A stretch of DNA of 32,894 nucleotides from Clostridium sp. UBA4548. Lineage in GTDB: Bacteria; Bacillota; Clostridia; Clostridiales; Clostridiaceae. The DNA is taken from NCBI RefSeq assembly GCF_002387895.1, contig NZ_DGLI01000013.1:122222-155115 (forward strand). The letters are read 5' to 3'. The notes under the pieces are model-generated. The model saw only the letters and a list, made by a program, of their open reading frames with translations. It had not been told where the DNA came from and made no database searches. How positions within the stretch are numbered: position 1 is the first letter of the stretch; each line of letters begins with the position of its first letter. Shown piece by piece: positions 1-7,565 of this stretch. The position numbers and the translations under genes are program-made.

Positions 1-361
1 AAATACAAGGTTCATCTTAAATTTTAACAATCCTTAATTTTCTATAAGTTGTAATATTACTTTTATAGAGGGGTTATTTAAAAAAGTTTATACTAGATAA
101 AAGACAATGTATTGTAAATCACTGCATTTATTCTATTTAGAATATTGAGTTTTAGCCAATATGAGCTTAAAAGTAACGAAGTAAAAAGGTTTTACATAAA
201 TAGGTATTTACATGATTATGTGAATGTTGGTAATATATTCCTAGGGGTATTAATCAAGGATTACTATGGATTTAAGAGCAAGATTTAAAAATCGATAAAA
301 AATCATAAGGTATTTAATTTGATTATTATATTTTATGTCATATTTAAGGGGAGTTGGTTTA
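1..361. other. Upstream intergenic region, promoter candidate
   Basis: No long coding region is visible before the first acetyltransferase. A plausible promoter reads TTTACA at 207-212 and TAATAT at 231-236 with an 18-base spacer and a TG just before the -10. Downstream of it lies one very short ORF (266-298, listed separately). The rest is AT-rich and I recognise nothing in it. Confidence 0.4.
266..298 (+). CDS. Possible 10-codon leader ORF MDLRARFKNR
   Basis: ATG at 266 follows AAGGA at 256-260 with a 5-base gap and reads MDLRARFKNR then TAA. It sits between a candidate promoter (207-236) and the acetyltransferase start at 362. Arg-Ala-Arg and Arg-Phe-Lys resemble the basic-x-basic context at which macrolide-bound ribosomes stall. 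With only ten codons this could be chance, so the call is weak. Confidence 0.25.
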   Translation: MDLRARFKNR

Positions 362-928
362 ATGAGTTATTTAAGAAAAATAGTGGGGGAAAAGTGTTAC
401 TTATCACCAGTAGATGGCAATGAAGCAGAAAAGGTAGCTAAGTGGAGTAATGATATTGAAGTTGCAATTAGAACTGGTGATATATCGGATATGATTTCTT
501 ACGATACACAAAGAGAATATCTTTTAAACATGAATAATAGCAGAGGCTATGCCTTTTACATTGTAAGAGCAGAAGATAATGAAGTCATTGGAATAGGAAG
601 ACTTATGAGAATAAACTATATAAACAGAAATGCTGTTATGGGTATGTTTATCGGAGAGAGAAGCAACAGAAATAGAGGCATAGGCTCAGAAGCTACTAAA
701 TTAATACTAGATTTTGGCTTTAATGTACTTAATTTAAGAAACATAATGATTGAAACCTTTTCCTTCAATGAGCCAGCAATAAAAGCATGTAAGAAGTGTG
801 GTTTTAAAGAAATTGGCAGAAGAAGAAAAGCAATTATATATGGAACTAATGAATATGATGAAGTTTACATGGATATTTTAAATGAGGAATTTCAAGATTC
901 AATAATTAATAAGGTGTTAAATAAGTAG
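362..928 (+). CDS. GNAT family N-acetyltransferase (RimJ/RimL-like)
   Basis: Predicted 188-residue cytoplasmic acetyl-CoA-dependent acyltransferase. The acetyl-CoA loop is seen as RNRGIGSEATKLILDFGF at mid-protein, preceded by the beta-4 strand GMFIGERS. The C-terminal NEPAIKACKKCGFKEIGRRR is the usual motif B of the RimJ/RimL group, which acetylates amino groups of proteins, antibiotics or small molecules; the substrate cannot be read from sequence. The frame is open from an upstream ATG at 335, but AAGGGGAG at 346-353 lies 8 bases before ATG 362, so I place the start there. The two candidate starts both read MSYLR, a small local duplication that contains the ribosome binding site. It is followed by another acetyltransferase gene, without an obvious terminator between them. 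Confidence 0.85.
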   Translation: MSYLRKIVGEKCYLSPVDGNEAEKVAKWSNDIEVAIRTGDISDMISYDTQREYLLNMNNSRGYAFYIVRAEDNEVIGIGRLMRINYINRNAVMGMFIGERSNRNRGIGSEATKLILDFGFNVLNLRNIMIETFSFNEPAIKACKKCGFKEIGRRRKAIIYGTNEYDEVYMDILNEEFQDSIINKVLNK

Positions 929-1005
929 GCATGAAGGTAGAATGAGACAGGGGAAGCAAGCTTTAGGTGAATGAAGTAAGGACTAAAAGTCTATGGGGGT
1001 AAAAG

Positions 1006-1800
1006 ATGATTTTGAAATTAAACGCTTCCCATCAAAATAAGTTAGAGAAATTTTTGATGGAAGAAAAGGAACTAAACCTATTTATAATAGGAGATTTAGA
1101 GAACTTTGGGTTCAATGAGGAGTTTATAGAGTATTGGGGAGAATTTAATGAAAATAATGATATCATTGCAGTTTTACTGAGATTTTATGATGATTTCACT
1201 GTTTACTCTAAGGGGGAATTTGATGCACTTGGGTTTTCTAAAATTTTAAAAGACTATAATTTTAGCTTATTAAGTGGGAAAATGTCTGTGGTAGAAAAGT
1301 TTTCTCACCATATAAAAGTTTATGGAAAGCGTGAAATGTATTTTGCAAAGCTAGATAAACTTGATAAATTATATAGTGGAGTATTACTAGAGGTAATACA
1401 ACCTACTTTGCAAGAAGATGTAGTAAAGCTTTATGAATTATACACTATAATAGATGGAAGAGAAGATATAGAAACCTTAGGAAGACTAAAAAGTAAATTT
1501 TCAAGTAAAGGTGGAAGAGGGTATCATATAAAAAATCACAAGGGTGAAATGGTATGTAGTGCTGAAACAACAGCAGAAAATAAGCATTCTGCCATGGTTG
1601 TAGGAGTTTGTACAAACCCTAATTATCGCAATAAGGGCTATGCTACCGCAGTTGTTTCTAAATTGTGCAAGGATTTACTCTTAGAGGGCAGAACTCTTTG
1701 TTTGTTTTACGATAACCCTGCCGCAGGAAAGATATATAAGAATTTAGGCTTTGAAGAAATTGGTTTCTGGAGTTTATGGGAAGGCAAAGAAGGTAAGTAG
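1006..1800 (+). CDS. GNAT family acetyltransferase, two-domain
   Basis: A 264-residue protein with a C-terminal GNAT fold. VVGVCTNPNYRNKGYATAVVSKL (roughly residues 198-220) is the acetyl-CoA-binding motif A with its R-N-K-G-Y-A pyrophosphate loop. FYDNPAAGKIYKNLGFEEIG near the C-terminus is motif B. The N-terminal ~110 residues carry no canonical motif and look like a degenerate GNAT-type lobe, as in FR47-like tandem acetyltransferases. ATG 1006 follows GGGGGT at 995-1000. It lies 77 bases after the preceding acetyltransferase on the same strand and may be co-transcribed. Substrate unknown. Confidence 0.85.
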   Translation: MILKLNASHQNKLEKFLMEEKELNLFIIGDLENFGFNEEFIEYWGEFNENNDIIAVLLRFYDDFTVYSKGEFDALGFSKILKDYNFSLLSGKMSVVEKFSHHIKVYGKREMYFAKLDKLDKLYSGVLLEVIQPTLQEDVVKLYELYTIIDGREDIETLGRLKSKFSSKGGRGYHIKNHKGEMVCSAETTAENKHSAMVVGVCTNPNYRNKGYATAVVSKLCKDLLLEGRTLCLFYDNPAAGKIYKNLGFEEIGFWSLWEGKEGK

Positions 1801-1879
1801 AATATCTATAGTTTTTAAAAAATTACAGTGGCAATTTAAATATGCGTTACCTAAGTCTTAAAGAATAGCAAATTTAAAA

Positions 1880-1896
1880 GGGCAGGAAACCTGCCC
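1880..1896. terminator. Bidirectional terminator hairpin
   Basis: GGGCAGG-AAA-CCTGCCC is a perfect 7-bp stem between two convergent genes. On the minus strand it is followed by TTTTAAATTT, so it mainly ends the DeoR-type gene. On the plus strand only a short TATAATTTT follows. Confidence 0.8.
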
Positions 1897-1903
1897 TATA
1901 ATT

Positions 1904-2680
1904 TTACTCTTTTTCTACCACGACAACATTAATTCCTTGTTCGTCAAAAGCAGCTAGGTCTTCCTCAGAGGCATCCCAATCTGTAATTAAGGTATCTAAT
2001 CTATTAGCTGGACAAATACTTAATATTGATTCAAAGCCAATTTTTTCTGTAGGAAACAATCCGATTGTTTCTCTTGAACTATCAATTATAGCATTCCAGA
2101 AGGTGATTGCTACGGATTTTTGAATTGATAAACCAAACTTAGGAGATATAGAAGCAGAAGTAATGAAGCATTTATCAAATCTTAATCTAGTAATCATTTC
2201 AACGGCAAAGGCATCATAACAGTTGCCCTTGTTATCCATTTCTCCTCCTAAAAAAATTACAGATATATTATCCTTTTTCCTGAGTTCTTCTGCAATTATG
2301 ATAGAATTTGTTACAGCTCTAATACGGATATCACTTGGTAAGTTTTGAGCTATAAAATAACCAAGGGTTGCAGAAGTTATAAAAACTACATCATTGTCCT
2401 TAATCATGGAAACAGCTTTTAGAGCTATTGAAAGATAGTTATCTTTAACAGAGGTTATATCTTTTGCTGTAGTTTTTGGTGGTTTACCTGATGCAACTTG
2501 TCTTGTAGGAATTGCACCACCATGAGTTCTTTTTAAAAGGCCTTTTTCTTCAAGTATTCTTAAGTCTCGTCTTGCGGAGTCAACAGATACGTTAAATTTT
2601 TCCTGAATTTCTCCAATAGATATTCTGCCATTTTCAGAGATAATGTCTAAAATAGCTTGGTGCCTTTCTTCAATAAACAT
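1904..2680 (-). CDS. DeoR family transcriptional regulator
   Basis: A 258-residue DNA-binding regulator. The N-terminus has the DeoR winged helix: ERHQAILDIISENGRISIGE, then FNVSVDSARRDLRILEEKGL, then KRTHGGAI (residues 5-57). The remainder is the DeoR sensor domain of the isomerase-like fold, with TNSIIIAEEL and VIFLGGEMDNKG typical of phosphosugar-binding members. RBS AAGGAG precedes the ATG by about 9 bases. The gene stands alone: no sugar operon is adjacent, and the divergent neighbour is a small protein of unknown function. A 36-bp dyad centred on GTGCAC sits 26 bases upstream of the start (2706-2741) and is a candidate autoregulatory operator. The effector is unknown. Confidence 0.88.
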   Translation of the reverse strand: MFIEERHQAILDIISENGRISIGEIQEKFNVSVDSARRDLRILEEKGLLKRTHGGAIPTRQVASGKPPKTTAKDITSVKDNYLSIALKAVSMIKDNDVVFITSATLGYFIAQNLPSDIRIRAVTNSIIIAEELRKKDNISVIFLGGEMDNKGNCYDAFAVEMITRLRFDKCFITSASISPKFGLSIQKSVAITFWNAIIDSSRETIGLFPTEKIGFESILSICPANRLDTLITDWDASEEDLAAFDEQGINVVVVEKE

Positions 2681-2705
2681 AAAAATATACTCCTTCTTTA
2701 ATAAT

Positions 2706-2741
2706 TAAAGATAATTCATTGTGCACTGTGATTCATCTTTA
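2706..2741. promoter_or_regulatory. Dyad-symmetric operator candidate for the DeoR regulator
   Basis: TAAAGAT (2706-2712) and ATCTTTA (2735-2741) are exact reverse complements, and the palindrome GTGCAC (2721-2726) sits exactly at the centre of symmetry. Intermediate TCA/TGA positions also match. The site lies in the divergent region between the deoR-like gene and the 2941 gene and could control both. A separate palindrome ATTCATGAAT is found near 2763. Confidence 0.55.
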
Positions 2742-2940
2742 TTAATAGCATATCATGGTTATTCATGAATTTCAAGAATAATTTGGAAATAAAACTGAAT
2801 AAACATTAACAAATAAGGAAAATCATTAATGAACATTAGAACTTATAATCTATTCCAAAGTTATGATTTCCCATAGCAAGATATTAATAAAAATAAAACT
2901 AATCAAATTACTATAAAATAATATAAGGAGATAAAAATAT

Positions 2941-3372
2941 ATGTGGAGTAAGACAAAAAAACAATTGGAAAGTTTTTTATGTGATTCTTTGAAGTCAAGA
3001 GTAGAATATTTTTGTTCAAATTATAGAATGCATGATGGAATAGGAAGAACTTATATTACTGTAGATGGGAAAGAAGTCTACAACATGTGTACATTAAAAA
3101 GAGATTATTATAGAACACCCGTAGAAGGAACATACTCTCAGGTAGAATTTATTGATACAGCATGGATTTACTTTAATACACCCATAGAGGAGTGCTTACA
3201 AACACAAAACCCCATTTTAAAAATTTTAGTTATATTAGATAGAAGAATTGGAAAAAGAACTTTAATAGGCATGAAGGAGCATATAGACAATGAAGAAGAG
3301 ATAGTGAAGTATTTTTATAGGCTAAGGTGTAGTGCAGAGGGAATTGAAAAAGATATAAACAGAAAAATATAG
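2941..3372 (+). CDS. Small SF0329-like protein of unknown function
   Basis: A 143-residue soluble protein beginning MWSKTKKQLESFLCDSL and containing ITVDGKEVYNM. The pattern recalls the small bacterial family annotated as SF0329 in databases, whose function is not known; I make this match from memory and with moderate confidence. No signal peptide, membrane segment or catalytic motif is evident. The start follows a clean AAGGAG at 2925-2930 with a 10-base gap. It is transcribed divergently from the DeoR regulator, whose dyad operator lies in the shared upstream region, so it may belong to that regulon. Confidence 0.7.
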   Translation: MWSKTKKQLESFLCDSLKSRVEYFCSNYRMHDGIGRTYITVDGKEVYNMCTLKRDYYRTPVEGTYSQVEFIDTAWIYFNTPIEECLQTQNPILKILVILDRRIGKRTLIGMKEHIDNEEEIVKYFYRLRCSAEGIEKDINRKI

Positions 3373-3385
3373 GATGGGTGATGGA

Positions 3386-3652
3386 ATGGAGTTATATTAT
3401 AAAGAAAAATGTTTGTATTAATTAGATAAACTATGTATATTGCATAGGAAACTAAGGGTATCCATTGCTAGAGCCTTAATAAGAAATTCCAATATACTAC
3501 TAATGGACGAACCCTTTAACAATTTAGATAGCAAAGGAAGAGAGTTAATTGAAGAAATTCTTAGAGATGAATCAAAAACCATTATATTTATAACTCATGA
3601 CTATGAACTGCTAAAGTATGCTGATTTCATTGTGGATATGGGTGTTAAGTAA
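3386..3652 (+). pseudogene. Remnant of an ABC transporter ATP-binding protein
   Basis: The frame from TTG 3440 encodes 70 residues corresponding only to the last third of an ABC ATPase: RVSIARALI, Walker B and D-loop ILLMDEPFNNLDS, and the H-loop FITHD. Walker A and the Q-loop are absent, and the LSGG signature that should precede RVSIARAL is degraded to CILHRKL. In the same frame, an ATG at 3386 gives MELYYKEKCLY followed by TAA at 3419-3421. That resembles the N-terminal beta strand of such an ATPase. The picture is a gene with a large internal deletion plus a stop. No permease gene is adjacent. It is unlikely to be functional. Confidence 0.75.
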
Positions 3653-3712
3653 GAAAGGTTAATATGTAAACCTTAAAATAATAGGGGGTAAGTTAATTAA
3701 AAATAGGTCATT

Positions 3713-3752
3713 AAAAAGGTTGATTATCTAATTGGATATTCAACCTTTTTTA
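3713..3752 (+). terminator. Intrinsic terminator after the ABC remnant
   Basis: AAAAAGGTTGA (3713-3723) pairs with TCAACCTTTTT (3740-3750), and the 3' arm runs into a T tract. It insulates the Nudix gene downstream. Confidence 0.75.
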
Positions 3753-3886
3753 ATCATTTGGTTAACTTTATTTACTACAAAAGGGGTTAAGAAACATTGT
3801 AATTAATGTAAAAATAATACATACTATAACTATATTCAAGTAAAAGAACGTAATTATAGATATTACTTAAAATATAGGGGGCAATT

Positions 3887-4300
3887 ATGCAAGGATATAA
3901 TGTAATAGTTGTTTGTGACAATAACTGTAAAAAACTACTATTGTGCAAAAGAAGAAAAGAGCCATACAAAGGATTGTTAAATTTAGTTGGGGGTAAGATA
4001 CAAGCTAATGAAGAAGGCTTAGAAGCAGCATACAGGGAACTTGAAGAAGAAACAGGAATTTCAAGAAGGGACATAAATTTAACTCACTTAATGGATTTTA
4101 CCTATTATATTCATAATTGTTACTTGGAAGTTTATGTTGGAAAGTTAAATAGAGAATTTAAAGTATTTGGAGATGAAAATGAATTATTATGGACAAATTT
4201 TAATAATGACTTTTTTGATATGACTAAATTTGCGGGAGAAGGAAATATTGGTCACATTATTGAGCATGTAAAAATGTCAAAGGATATACTTTTAAGGTAA
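3887..4300 (+). CDS. Nudix hydrolase
   Basis: A 137-residue hydrolase of nucleoside-diphosphate-linked compounds. The Nudix box is complete: G-GKIQAN-E-EGLEAAY-REL-EEETGI at about residues 30-53, matching GX5EX7REUXEEXGU, so Mg-binding glutamates are present. The size and early position of the box resemble the MutT/ADP-ribose branch, but the substrate cannot be assigned. ATG 3887 follows TAGGGGG at 3875-3881. It is the first gene of a co-directional run with the DUF1835-type gene starting 24 bases after its stop and another acetyltransferase after that. Confidence 0.9.
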   Translation: MQGYNVIVVCDNNCKKLLLCKRRKEPYKGLLNLVGGKIQANEEGLEAAYRELEEETGISRRDINLTHLMDFTYYIHNCYLEVYVGKLNREFKVFGDENELLWTNFNNDFFDMTKFAGEGNIGHIIEHVKMSKDILLR

Positions 4301-4324
4301 CAATTTTGTAAAGTGGAGGATTCT

Positions 4325-5350
4325 ATGATTAATATTATACATATATGTTTTTCAGACAGTGCGGGAGGGTGTCTTAAATATGCTATCAGCACAAACAAAC
4401 TATTAGTAGGAAATAAGGTTATGACCTTTTGGGATGATATTTCAAATGGGTATATAGGTAATGGAGTAAATGTACAGGAAAGAATTAAATGGCTTAATAA
4501 GATTTTTGGAGAAGACGACACGTACTCTTTTAAGGATGAGGAGCTACATCAATATTACTCAAGTTTTAAGAATGGTATTTCAAAAATTAGTTGTTCAGAC
4601 ACTGTGTATTTATGGTATGGAAACTCTGGCAATGAACTTTGTGCCATGCTTTATACCTTAGAGCTTTTAAAGGGGAAAACCCCTAATTTATATCTTATAA
4701 ACGTTTCTGATGTAATTTATGAAAACTCTTGTGGTGAGGTATTCTCATACAGAGCAGTAGGAGAAGTTGTTGCTGAAAAGCTTCAATTCTTTATTAATTT
4801 AAAAAGAAAAGTTGAACCTAAAGAATATGAGGACTTGATGAAGCAATGGGAGTTATTGAAAAGGGATAATTCATTACTTCGATTATTTAAAAATGGTAAG
4901 GTGGAAAGTGTAAACGAAGACTATTTTGATATAGATATATTAAAGTACACTGAGAGGGAATTCAATAGGGCAGCAAGAACTGTAGGAACTGTATTGGGTT
5001 TAAGTGAAACTCCTATTTCAGATTCCTACATATTTTGGAGAGTGAAAGAGCTCGTCAAAGCAGGTTTGTTAGAGTTTAGGGGAAAGTTTGGAGTTATGAG
5101 AGAAATGGAAATTAAAACAACTGAAAAGGGGCTTGAATACTTAAGTACTAATAAAGAGGCAATTCGGCTTTGGAAAACTAGAGAAGAGGAATCTGATAGA
5201 AAAAGTGAACTTTTAGAAGAAGGTAAAAGACAAGGAAGAATGGAAGAAAAGGTGGCTATAGCTAGGAAGCTTATTGGAGTTTTAGATAATGAAATTATTG
5301 CAGAAAAAACAGGCTTAACTGTAGGACAGGTTAAAAATCTTAAAAACTAA
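4325..5350 (+). CDS. DUF1835/DUF3658-type protein with Rpn-like C-terminal tail
   Basis: A 341-residue protein of unknown function. The N-terminus MINIIHICFSDSAGGCLKYA and the following ~120 residues match the DUF1835 pattern, and the middle carries the DUF3658-type helical region. The final ~56 residues (EEGKRQGRMEEKVAIARKLI, then IAEKTGLTVGQVKNLK) are unlike the rest. They closely resemble the C-terminal helical tail of Rpn/PD-(D/E)XK recombination-promoting nucleases, suggesting fusion or convergence of that tail. A GTG at 4313 opens the frame, but GGAGG at 4315-4319 is the ribosome binding site for ATG 4325. It is 13 bases from the next acetyltransferase and probably co-transcribed with it. 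Confidence 0.75.
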   Translation: MINIIHICFSDSAGGCLKYAISTNKLLVGNKVMTFWDDISNGYIGNGVNVQERIKWLNKIFGEDDTYSFKDEELHQYYSSFKNGISKISCSDTVYLWYGNSGNELCAMLYTLELLKGKTPNLYLINVSDVIYENSCGEVFSYRAVGEVVAEKLQFFINLKRKVEPKEYEDLMKQWELLKRDNSLLRLFKNGKVESVNEDYFDIDILKYTEREFNRAARTVGTVLGLSETPISDSYIFWRVKELVKAGLLEFRGKFGVMREMEIKTTEKGLEYLSTNKEAIRLWKTREEESDRKSELLEEGKRQGRMEEKVAIARKLIGVLDNEIIAEKTGLTVGQVKNLKN

Positions 5351-5363
5351 TGGAGGGTAGCAT

Positions 5364-5906
5364 ATGCTTATTGATAACAAAGAGATTCATCACAAAGGAC
5401 TTTCGTGGAAACTACGTTGTGCTAAAGAGGAAGATGCAGCTGAGCTGTCTAAATTACGAGTAGAAATTGATGGAGAAACTGAAAACCTTGATAGAGAGTC
5501 TGGAGAAGGGTTTCTAAGCAAAGAAGATTTTGAAAATATTATTTATATAGATTCAATTGCTGAAAGAAATATATTTTTGGTAGCAGAAGTAGATGGAAAA
5601 ATTATTGGATTTGCAAGAGTAGAAGGAAATAAACTAAGTAGGTTTAGGCATAAAGCAGAATTTGGCATATGCATATTAAAAGAATACTGGGGTTATGGAA
5701 TTGGCACAGTGTTATTAGAAAATATTTTAATGTGGGCAGATAGTGTAGGAATTAAGAAAGTTTCGTTAGCCGTGGTAGAAACAAATGTAAAGGCAATTGA
5801 ACTATATAATAGATATGGTTTTGTTGAAGAAGGATTATTAATTAATGATCGTATTCATAAGGATGGAAAATATTACAATACTGTTATTATGGGAAGAATT
5901 CGTTGA
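5364..5906 (+). CDS. GNAT family N-acetyltransferase
   Basis: A 180-residue RimI/RimL-like acetyltransferase. FGICILKEYWGYGIGTVLLEN (about residues 105-125) provides the beta-4 strand and acetyl-CoA loop, and NVKAIELYNRYGFVEEGLL is the usual motif B. The C-terminal DGKYYNTVIMGR is typical of single-domain members with small-molecule or protein amine substrates. ATG 5364 follows GGAGGG at 5352-5357. It ends the Nudix, DUF1835 and GNAT gene run. Confidence 0.88.
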   Translation: MLIDNKEIHHKGLSWKLRCAKEEDAAELSKLRVEIDGETENLDRESGEGFLSKEDFENIIYIDSIAERNIFLVAEVDGKIIGFARVEGNKLSRFRHKAEFGICILKEYWGYGIGTVLLENILMWADSVGIKKVSLAVVETNVKAIELYNRYGFVEEGLLINDRIHKDGKYYNTVIMGRIR

Positions 5907-5942
5907 AACCCACATAAATACTATATCTTCTTTTATTGAAAT

Positions 5943-5978
5943 CTAGTTATAAATATAAGAATAAATATTTATAACTAG
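5943..5978. repeat. 13-bp inverted repeat after the acetyltransferase
   Basis: CTAGTTATAAATA (5943-5955) and TATTTATAACTAG (5966-5978) are exact reverse complements with a 10-base loop. No T tract follows on either strand, so it is a weak terminator at best. Confidence 0.6.
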
Positions 5979-5992
5979 ACTGCAATATTGGT

Positions 5993-6020
5993 TTAACACA
6001 TAATAGGACTGTGGTATAAT
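5993..6020 (+). promoter_or_regulatory. Extended -10 promoter upstream of the MazG-like gene
   Basis: TTAACA at 5993-5998 and TATAAT at 6015-6020 are separated by 16 bases, with TGG directly before the -10. Transcription would start near 6027, giving a 140-base leader that includes the hairpin at 6061-6094. Confidence 0.65.
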
Positions 6021-6060
6021 GATTATGTTAATATTGTTGAATTATTTGATAAGTATAAAA

Positions 6061-6094
6061 GGAAGCCTTATATCTGTTAGGATATAAGGCTTCC
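6061..6094 (+). terminator. Perfect 14-bp hairpin in the MazG leader; attenuator or sRNA terminator
   Basis: GGAAGCCTTATATC (6061-6074) pairs perfectly with GATATAAGGCTTCC (6081-6094) around a 6-base loop. On the plus strand it is followed by TGCTTAAGTAATTAATTTTA, a poor U tract. On the minus strand TTTTATACTT follows. It lies about 35 bases after the predicted transcription start, so it could define a ~70-nt small RNA or attenuate the downstream gene. Confidence 0.5.
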
Positions 6095-6169
6095 TGCTTA
6101 AGTAATTAATTTTATATTAGAATTTAAAGTTATAGATAGGATATTTATAGTTTGAAAGGGCGGATAAAG

Positions 6170-6487
6170 ATGAGGTTACAACATATTCAAGAAGTAGTAG
6201 AAAGCTTTACTGAGAGCAAGGGAATGAATTCAAATGTTAATGTGAGAATTATTGACTTAGTATCTGAAGTTGGAGAGTTATCAAAGGAAGTTTTGAAGGG
6301 AACTGCCTATGGTAACAAGGTTTTTAGTAAAACTGAAGAATGGAATAGTGAGGTTGGGGATGTATTATTTTCTCTTATCTGCTTAGCTAATGAAACTAAC
6401 ACTAATTTAGAAGAATGTTTAAACCAGGTACTTAATAAATATGAAAAAAGATTTAATAGTAAAGGGGATTTAGGCTCAGGAAGGTAA
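6170..6487 (+). CDS. MazG-like nucleotide pyrophosphohydrolase
   Basis: A 105-residue all-alpha NTP pyrophosphatase of the MazG-like/dCTPase group, which hydrolyses nucleoside triphosphates to monophosphate and pyrophosphate. The metal-binding pattern is present as E-V-G-E-L-S-K-E (residues ~29-36), an E in EEWNSEVGDVLF and D in GDVLFSLICLAN. A TTG at 6152 opens the frame, but GAAAGGGCGG at 6154-6163 is a better ribosome binding site for ATG 6170. Its expression probably comes from the extended -10 promoter at 5993-6020, through a stable leader hairpin. Confidence 0.8.
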   Translation: MRLQHIQEVVESFTESKGMNSNVNVRIIDLVSEVGELSKEVLKGTAYGNKVFSKTEEWNSEVGDVLFSLICLANETNTNLEECLNQVLNKYEKRFNSKGDLGSGR

Positions 6488-6566
6488 TTGAGTTTAAATT
6501 AATTTTATAAACATGGAGTTTGATTATTAAAGAGTAAGTATATTTTATAAGTTTGAGGTGATTAAA

Positions 6567-7529
6567 ATGAATATTTCAGTTTTAGGATGTGGCAGATGGG
6601 GTACCTTTTTAGCTTGGTATGCGAGTAAAATTGGTCATAAGGTATCACTTTGGGGAAGAGAAGGCTCAGCAAATCTTCTTCAGTTAAAGGAAAAAAGAAA
6701 AAATGAATATTTAACTATACCTGAGGAAATGAAACTGACAAATTCTTTAGAGGAGGCAGTTTCCTTCGCAGATATAATAATTATTTCAATAAGTGCTCAA
6801 CAGTTACGTAATTTAGGTAAGCAATTAAAGTTATTACCTGATGCGCAAAATAAAATATTTGTTTTGTGCATGAAGGGACTAGAGGCGACTAGTGGAAAGA
6901 GATTGTCTCAAGTTTTTAAGGAAGAAGTAGGTTCTAGTGTGAATTTAGCAGTTTGGCTAGGACCAGGACATGTTCAAGATTTTGTTAGGGATATACCAAA
7001 TTGTATGGTAATAGGCAGTGAAAATATAGAAGTAACCAAGACTATTGTTAATACATTCAATAGTGATTTGATTAGATTCTATTATGGGCAAGATCTCATT
7101 GGAAATGAAATTGGAGCTGCCACTAAGAATGTAATGGGAATAGCTGCAGGTATGCTAGATGGACTTAACTACAGTAGTTTAAAAGGTGCATTAATGGCAA
7201 GAGGCACTAGGGAGATATCTCGACTTGTGAGAGCCATGGGAGGAAATGATATTACTATTTATGGATTAAGTCATCTTGGAGACTATGAGGCAACCTTATT
7301 TTCTCCTTTTAGCAACAATAGAAGATTTGGAGAAGATTTTGTAGGAGAGAAAAGATTTAATAAATTAGCAGAAGGCGTTGCAACCATTGAGGCACTCCAG
7401 CAGTTATCAAAACAATATGATGTGGAATTGCCAATTTGTGATGCTTTAGCTCAGGTAATTTTCAATGAAAAAGAAGCCGCCCAGACACTGTTAGATTTAT
7501 TTTTAAGACCAGTTAAATTTGAATTTTAA
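6567..7529 (+). CDS. gpsA: NAD(P)-dependent glycerol-3-phosphate dehydrogenase (GpsA family)
   Basis: A 320-residue dehydrogenase that would reduce dihydroxyacetone phosphate to sn-glycerol 3-phosphate for phospholipid synthesis. The N-terminal Rossmann motif is VLGCGRWGTFLAWYA. MKGLE and ATKNVMGIAAG supply the two catalytic lysines, and LGDYEATLFSPFSNNRRFG corresponds to the GLGDL...NRR substrate loop with Asp and Arg kept. The usual GPSHAEE is GPGHVQDF and the usual DLIVTC is DYEATLF, so this is a divergent member and may be a paralogue of the main GpsA. GAGGTG at 6555-6560 places the start at ATG 6567 rather than the in-frame GTG at 6558. Confidence 0.8.
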   Translation: MNISVLGCGRWGTFLAWYASKIGHKVSLWGREGSANLLQLKEKRKNEYLTIPEEMKLTNSLEEAVSFADIIIISISAQQLRNLGKQLKLLPDAQNKIFVLCMKGLEATSGKRLSQVFKEEVGSSVNLAVWLGPGHVQDFVRDIPNCMVIGSENIEVTKTIVNTFNSDLIRFYYGQDLIGNEIGAATKNVMGIAAGMLDGLNYSSLKGALMARGTREISRLVRAMGGNDITIYGLSHLGDYEATLFSPFSNNRRFGEDFVGEKRFNKLAEGVATIEALQQLSKQYDVELPICDALAQVIFNEKEAAQTLLDLFLRPVKFEF

Positions 7530-7565
7530 TAGGTGGTGCAATAAATTAAGGAGAATTTAAAAGAT

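Noticed and set aside
3440..3652. Functional small ABC ATPase
   Set aside because: It lacks Walker A, the Q-loop and an intact LSGG signature, so it cannot bind and hydrolyse ATP in the normal way.
5943..5978. Terminator of the acetyltransferase operon
   Set aside because: The stem is perfect but AT-rich and no T tract follows on either strand, so I list it only as an inverted repeat.
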